Part shown: piece by piece, positions 60,590 through 64,000 of the stretch | How the letters are laid out: each line of letters begins with the position of its first letter | Numbering within the stretch: the first letter of the stretch is position 1 | From: Bolinopsis microptera | Lineage: Eukaryota > Ctenophora > Tentaculata > Lobata > Bolinopsidae | Assembly (NCBI RefSeq): GCF_026151205.1 | Contig: NC_087076.1 | Location: 11,198,902 to 11,262,901, forward strand | Direction: 5' to 3' | Length of the DNA stretch: 64,000 nt | Notes under the pieces: generated by a model | Databases searched by the model: none | Told to the model about the DNA's origin: nothing | Seen by the model: only the letters and a program-made list of their open reading frames with translations | Position numbers and translations under genes: made by a program

Positions 60590-62742
60590 ATGGCAATACG
60601 GAGACTAACACTGCCCACTAGTAGTAGATTTTACCACCTTGCTGCACGACCCTGTACCAGACGACATCCTACTCTCATACCTGGACAAACTAGACCCTAC
60701 CACCTGACTGAAAACTCTCTGGAATTTGAACATACCATGGCGCAACGTGAGGCATTTATCAGTAAATATGGGGACGTTATTCAACCTTTATTACAGGTAA
60801 TTTGAAATTTAACAGAAGGTTCTAGTAATAATAGCAGTTTTACAAGCACTCCTTTTACTAACTGTGTGTGCCAGAATTTAAATTTGTCCCAATTTCTTCT
60901 AGGGCCCTAAAATTACTCCTGTGATGACAAGTTTACATATTTAAAATCCGTCAGATAATTCCAGCTTTGACAAAATGACCCGTGTTACGTTTGGTAACAC
61001 AATATCATCCCTGTCTTATCCCAGAAAAGTGATCCAGGTTTAGCACCGGTGACTGCGCGACTACAAGAGATACTACAGTACAACACAGTGGGCGGTAAAC
61101 TGAACCGAGGGTGTGCAGTAGTGCACACTGCACAGTTACTGGGATATTCTAACACATTCCACGCTACTGTACTCGGCTGGTGTGTGGAGATTCTTCAGGT
61201 TCGAGCGCATTTCTACCTATCTTTACTCTTTAGCTTATTTATTAGATAATTTTGTTGGTTATCAATGCTGTCTGTGGATATACTGGATATCTTGCTAGTG
61301 ATACAATTCTTTTCCAGTAAAAATATATTGTTTTGTTGTTTAGGGGTTTCTGTTGGTAGCTGATGATATAATGGATAACTCTGAGATGAGGCGGGGGAAA
61401 GAGTGCTGGTATAAGCGTGTTGGTATGACAGCTATTAACGACTCTTTCCTGCTGGAATCCTGTGTCTTTGAGTTACTTAAAACTCATCTCGGCTCAGAAA
61501 AATGCTACGTCAAATGTTTGGAATTGTTTCTTGATGTGACGAGAAAAACAGAATTTGGACAAGCACTAGACTTGGAGGTAGAGTCGTTGGATTACAGCGA
61601 GTATTCCATGGAGAGATACGATTCCATCGTCATCTACAAAACTGCGTACTATTCATTCTACCTGCCGGTCGCTCTGGCGATGCACCTCACTGGAAGAGAT
61701 TCGGATTTAGAGCTGGAGAGTGCGAGAAAAATTCTGATAAAGATTGGACACTACTTTCAGGTAATATAGAAATTTCAGTATTTTAAATTTTCCCTTCGGT
61801 AAATTCTGCCTTATTTGAATTTAATACACTGTCGTTGCAGTAAGATAGCTGAAAATATTTGCACATATGACAGACTGTCGAGTGTCTATCTTTCCAGAAT
61901 TTGCAACTTTAGAACCTTATCACAATATTACTCCTTATCAGGTACAAGACGACTATTTAGATTGTTACGGTGATCCCAGTGTTATCGGTAAAGTTGGAAC
62001 TGACATACAAGAAAGGAAATGCTCGTGGCTATTTCTGAATGCTGTAGAATTAGGTAAGTTTTTTTGGTTGGTAAATGTGAACACATTGTTTGGCTTGTTG
62101 TTTGGCTCATTAAAATTCCCAGACAGCTTGATTTTCGGCCTGTCTAAATGGAACAATTTAGTCGAGAATCCCTTTTTTGACAGTTACCTACAGTATTTTT
62201 TGTAGCGCGCCAAATTCTTTCTTTTAGCACTTATGCGCTCTGTGGTCAATTAACTCGAGCGCGCAATTCAATTATGAAGTGCGAGCGCCGAATTCAACTT
62301 CGATGATCGAGTTAAAAACTTTTTAGGGCACACTTTGCATGAGCCCTATCATAAGTGATGATTCAGGTTGCAGGTAGTATGCATGGTTAATAGCTACCCG
62401 CGAAAACATTCATTCTAACTGTACGAAGCACAATATCTGTCAGGAGCTGCTCAATAAATATATTTCAAATGCAATTATCTCCGGTATGACCATGACATGT
62501 TTTATCTTTCAGCGACAGAAGAAGACAAAGAAGAGTTGTTCCGGAGCTATGGCAAAGAAGATGAAGAGAGTGTCAGCATAGTTAAACTTCTTTACCTCAA
62601 ATATGGACTGAGGAGAAAGTACCTAGAGTACAGTGCTACAACTTATGCTTCTATTTGCTCCGATATAGACAATAATAAGTCTGGACTGCCTGTGCAAATC
62701 TTTCAAGATTTTCTTGATAAAATACACAAGCGCAGCAAATGA
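60590..62742 (+). CDS. FDPS: Farnesyl diphosphate synthase, with mitochondrial-type leader
   Basis: Five exons, 60590-60796, 61025-61198, 61344-61760, 61942-62053, 62513-62742, join to 379 aa. It makes FPP from IPP and DMAPP/GPP in the mevalonate pathway. The first aspartate-rich motif is DDIMD (134-138) and the second DDYLD (269-273). [14 protein letters not shown] follows the second motif, [11 protein letters not shown] precedes it, and the C-terminus ends IHKRSK, all as in animal FPPS. The leader (residues 1-49) is Arg-rich with no acidic residue until residue 41 ([20 protein letters not shown]), typical of a mitochondrial presequence. An internal Met at 60737 (MAQREAF) would give the cytosolic form. 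Residues -5/-4 before DDIMD are Phe-Leu instead of Phe-Phe. Exon 4 would read to a stop if its GTAAGT donor were not used. Confidence 0.95.
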
Positions 62743-64000
62743 TTACGTCTATTGCTCTTTCTTGCTTAAAATTATCTTGCCCTAAATTTATAAGTGTCTT
62801 AGTTTTTAAGGGTTTAATTAATTTTTGGGAATTTGCTTTCTATTTTGTTTGTTTTCAATTCCGTTTGATATATATTTTAGCTACGATTATATGTTTTACC
62901 TACAGCTTTCATTGAAACTGAATTAACTGTCTGAATTAACTTCTGATTTGATATTGATTTCTTGAAATTTCCTTAGAGAATGTTATTTTCATTTTAATCA
63001 TTCGCATATGTTTGCATAGTGCTTCATCAATCATCACCTATGATTTCAACGCATAAGATTTCAATGCATTTTACTAAATCGGGATTGTTCACGTTAATGA
63101 CAGCATTAGCTCAGTGATAGGGTTGGTTGATAAAAAATAGTGGGGAGGTTGTCCCACGTCACGAGACTTAAAAGAAGTAGTCACGTGGGCAATCGGAACA
63201 TTAGAACATTTGAATTAAATTTGAAACATTACAGAATGCAGAAATGTTGTACAAATCGCTCGAACACACACACTCGGATGTCAGCTGTATTATTTTCTGA
63301 CGCGTACCGTGACGTAGATTAACCAGCCCTGAGCTCGTATCAAAGTTGAGACACAGTTAATAAACTGCGGAGTGACTAAAATGCTATACAGCAAAAACAG
63401 AACTCTCCAACCAAACACTCCACCTACTGCTCTACTGATCCTAACCACCCTAACAACTCTCTAGCTCTCTCTTCACCCTCATTCCCTCACTCCTCTTGGT
63501 GCACAAAACCATTCTAACCTATGTATGTCCCCCCTACGGGTTCCACAAGCCCAACGGTACATAGTTAGACGAAAAACAGAGAAGCCTTGATTGCCAGATC
63601 AAGGACTGCATCAGTAGCAGCGAAATACGGATATACCTTCTCCCTTACAGTCAGTGAGCTGACAACTATCTGACTGTGTCTTTTAGGCCTTGCCACACCA
63701 CCTTCGCTATTGCATCCGCTCGCCCGTATTCACTGACACATGCCACACCTGGATTTAGTATGAAGATGTACGCATATTCACCCAAGATGCGGAGATGCCT
63801 CAGTTTAGCGAGTTGAGATACAACAGCAAAACTCACAGGAGCATGGATCAGAATCATCAGTTACCAACCTGACACCGTTTCGGGGCTTTAATCGCAATAC
63901 GGTTTCCTGTCAGGCGCCCCAGCAGTCCACCCTTGAACCACCATCTGATCCGAGAGTCACTTGAGGAGACCCGTTAGAGCTCGCAATTGGCGACGAGATA
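62743..64000. other. Downstream of FDPS; possible LTR-like edge at the window end
   Basis: FDPS 3' UTR, then sequence of higher GC from about 63360. The last bases include AATTGGCGACGAG, which resembles the primer-binding-site region after the LTR of some gypsy-type elements. Without the rest of the element this stays a hint. No gene is supported. Confidence 0.25.

Noticed and set aside
63106-63165. TTAGCTCAGTGATAGGG, like a tRNA A box
   Set aside because: No matching B box and no cloverleaf could be drawn.

Overview
The window is nuclear DNA of an animal, most likely an AT-rich marine invertebrate. It has phased GT-AG introns, animal-type gene families (ZFYVE26/spastizin, a White-type ABCG half-transporter, a CCDC177-like protein, farnesyl diphosphate synthase) and many DNA-transposon and LINE remnants. 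I cannot name the species from the sequence alone.

Layout. From about 48.4 kb down to 0.67 kb the minus strand can be read as one very long gene. I assembled it exon by exon from splice signals, and all 25 proposed exons keep phase. It starts with a degenerate EF-hand pair resembling KASH5 (CCDC155)/IRAG2-type proteins, continues through coiled coils and an exon with about 28 copies of a seven-residue S-P-T repeat, and ends in further coiled coil. Two plus-strand genes lie inside its introns. One is a complete 13-exon ABCG half-transporter (41005-47619), whose stop codon is 23 bp from an exon of the host gene. The other is an intronless 2406-residue ZFYVE26 (26594-33814). The introns also hold a duplicated 19-bp repeat array, a 292-bp satellite, a 51-bp repeat array, LINE pieces, hAT elements and two decayed copies of the host gene's own exons.

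From 48.4 to 53.9 kb lies an intergenic stretch with a hAT MITE, a LINE C-terminal fragment and an odd cluster of perfect short hairpins set in a repeated GC-rich module. A complete 7-coding-exon CCDC177-like gene follows (53913-57589), with a foldback MITE and a hAT MITE in its introns. A complete 5-exon farnesyl diphosphate synthase (60590-62742) has a mitochondrial-type leader ahead of an internal start. The last 1.2 kb holds no gene I can support.

The genes do not form a pathway. They touch membrane lipid and isoprenoid biology (FPPS, ABCG, PI3P-binding ZFYVE26) and probably the cytoskeleton (EF-hand coiled-coil gene, CCDC177-like). The main points of interest are the nested architecture, the intronless ZFYVE26, the repeat-driven exon evolution of the host gene and the hairpin cluster.
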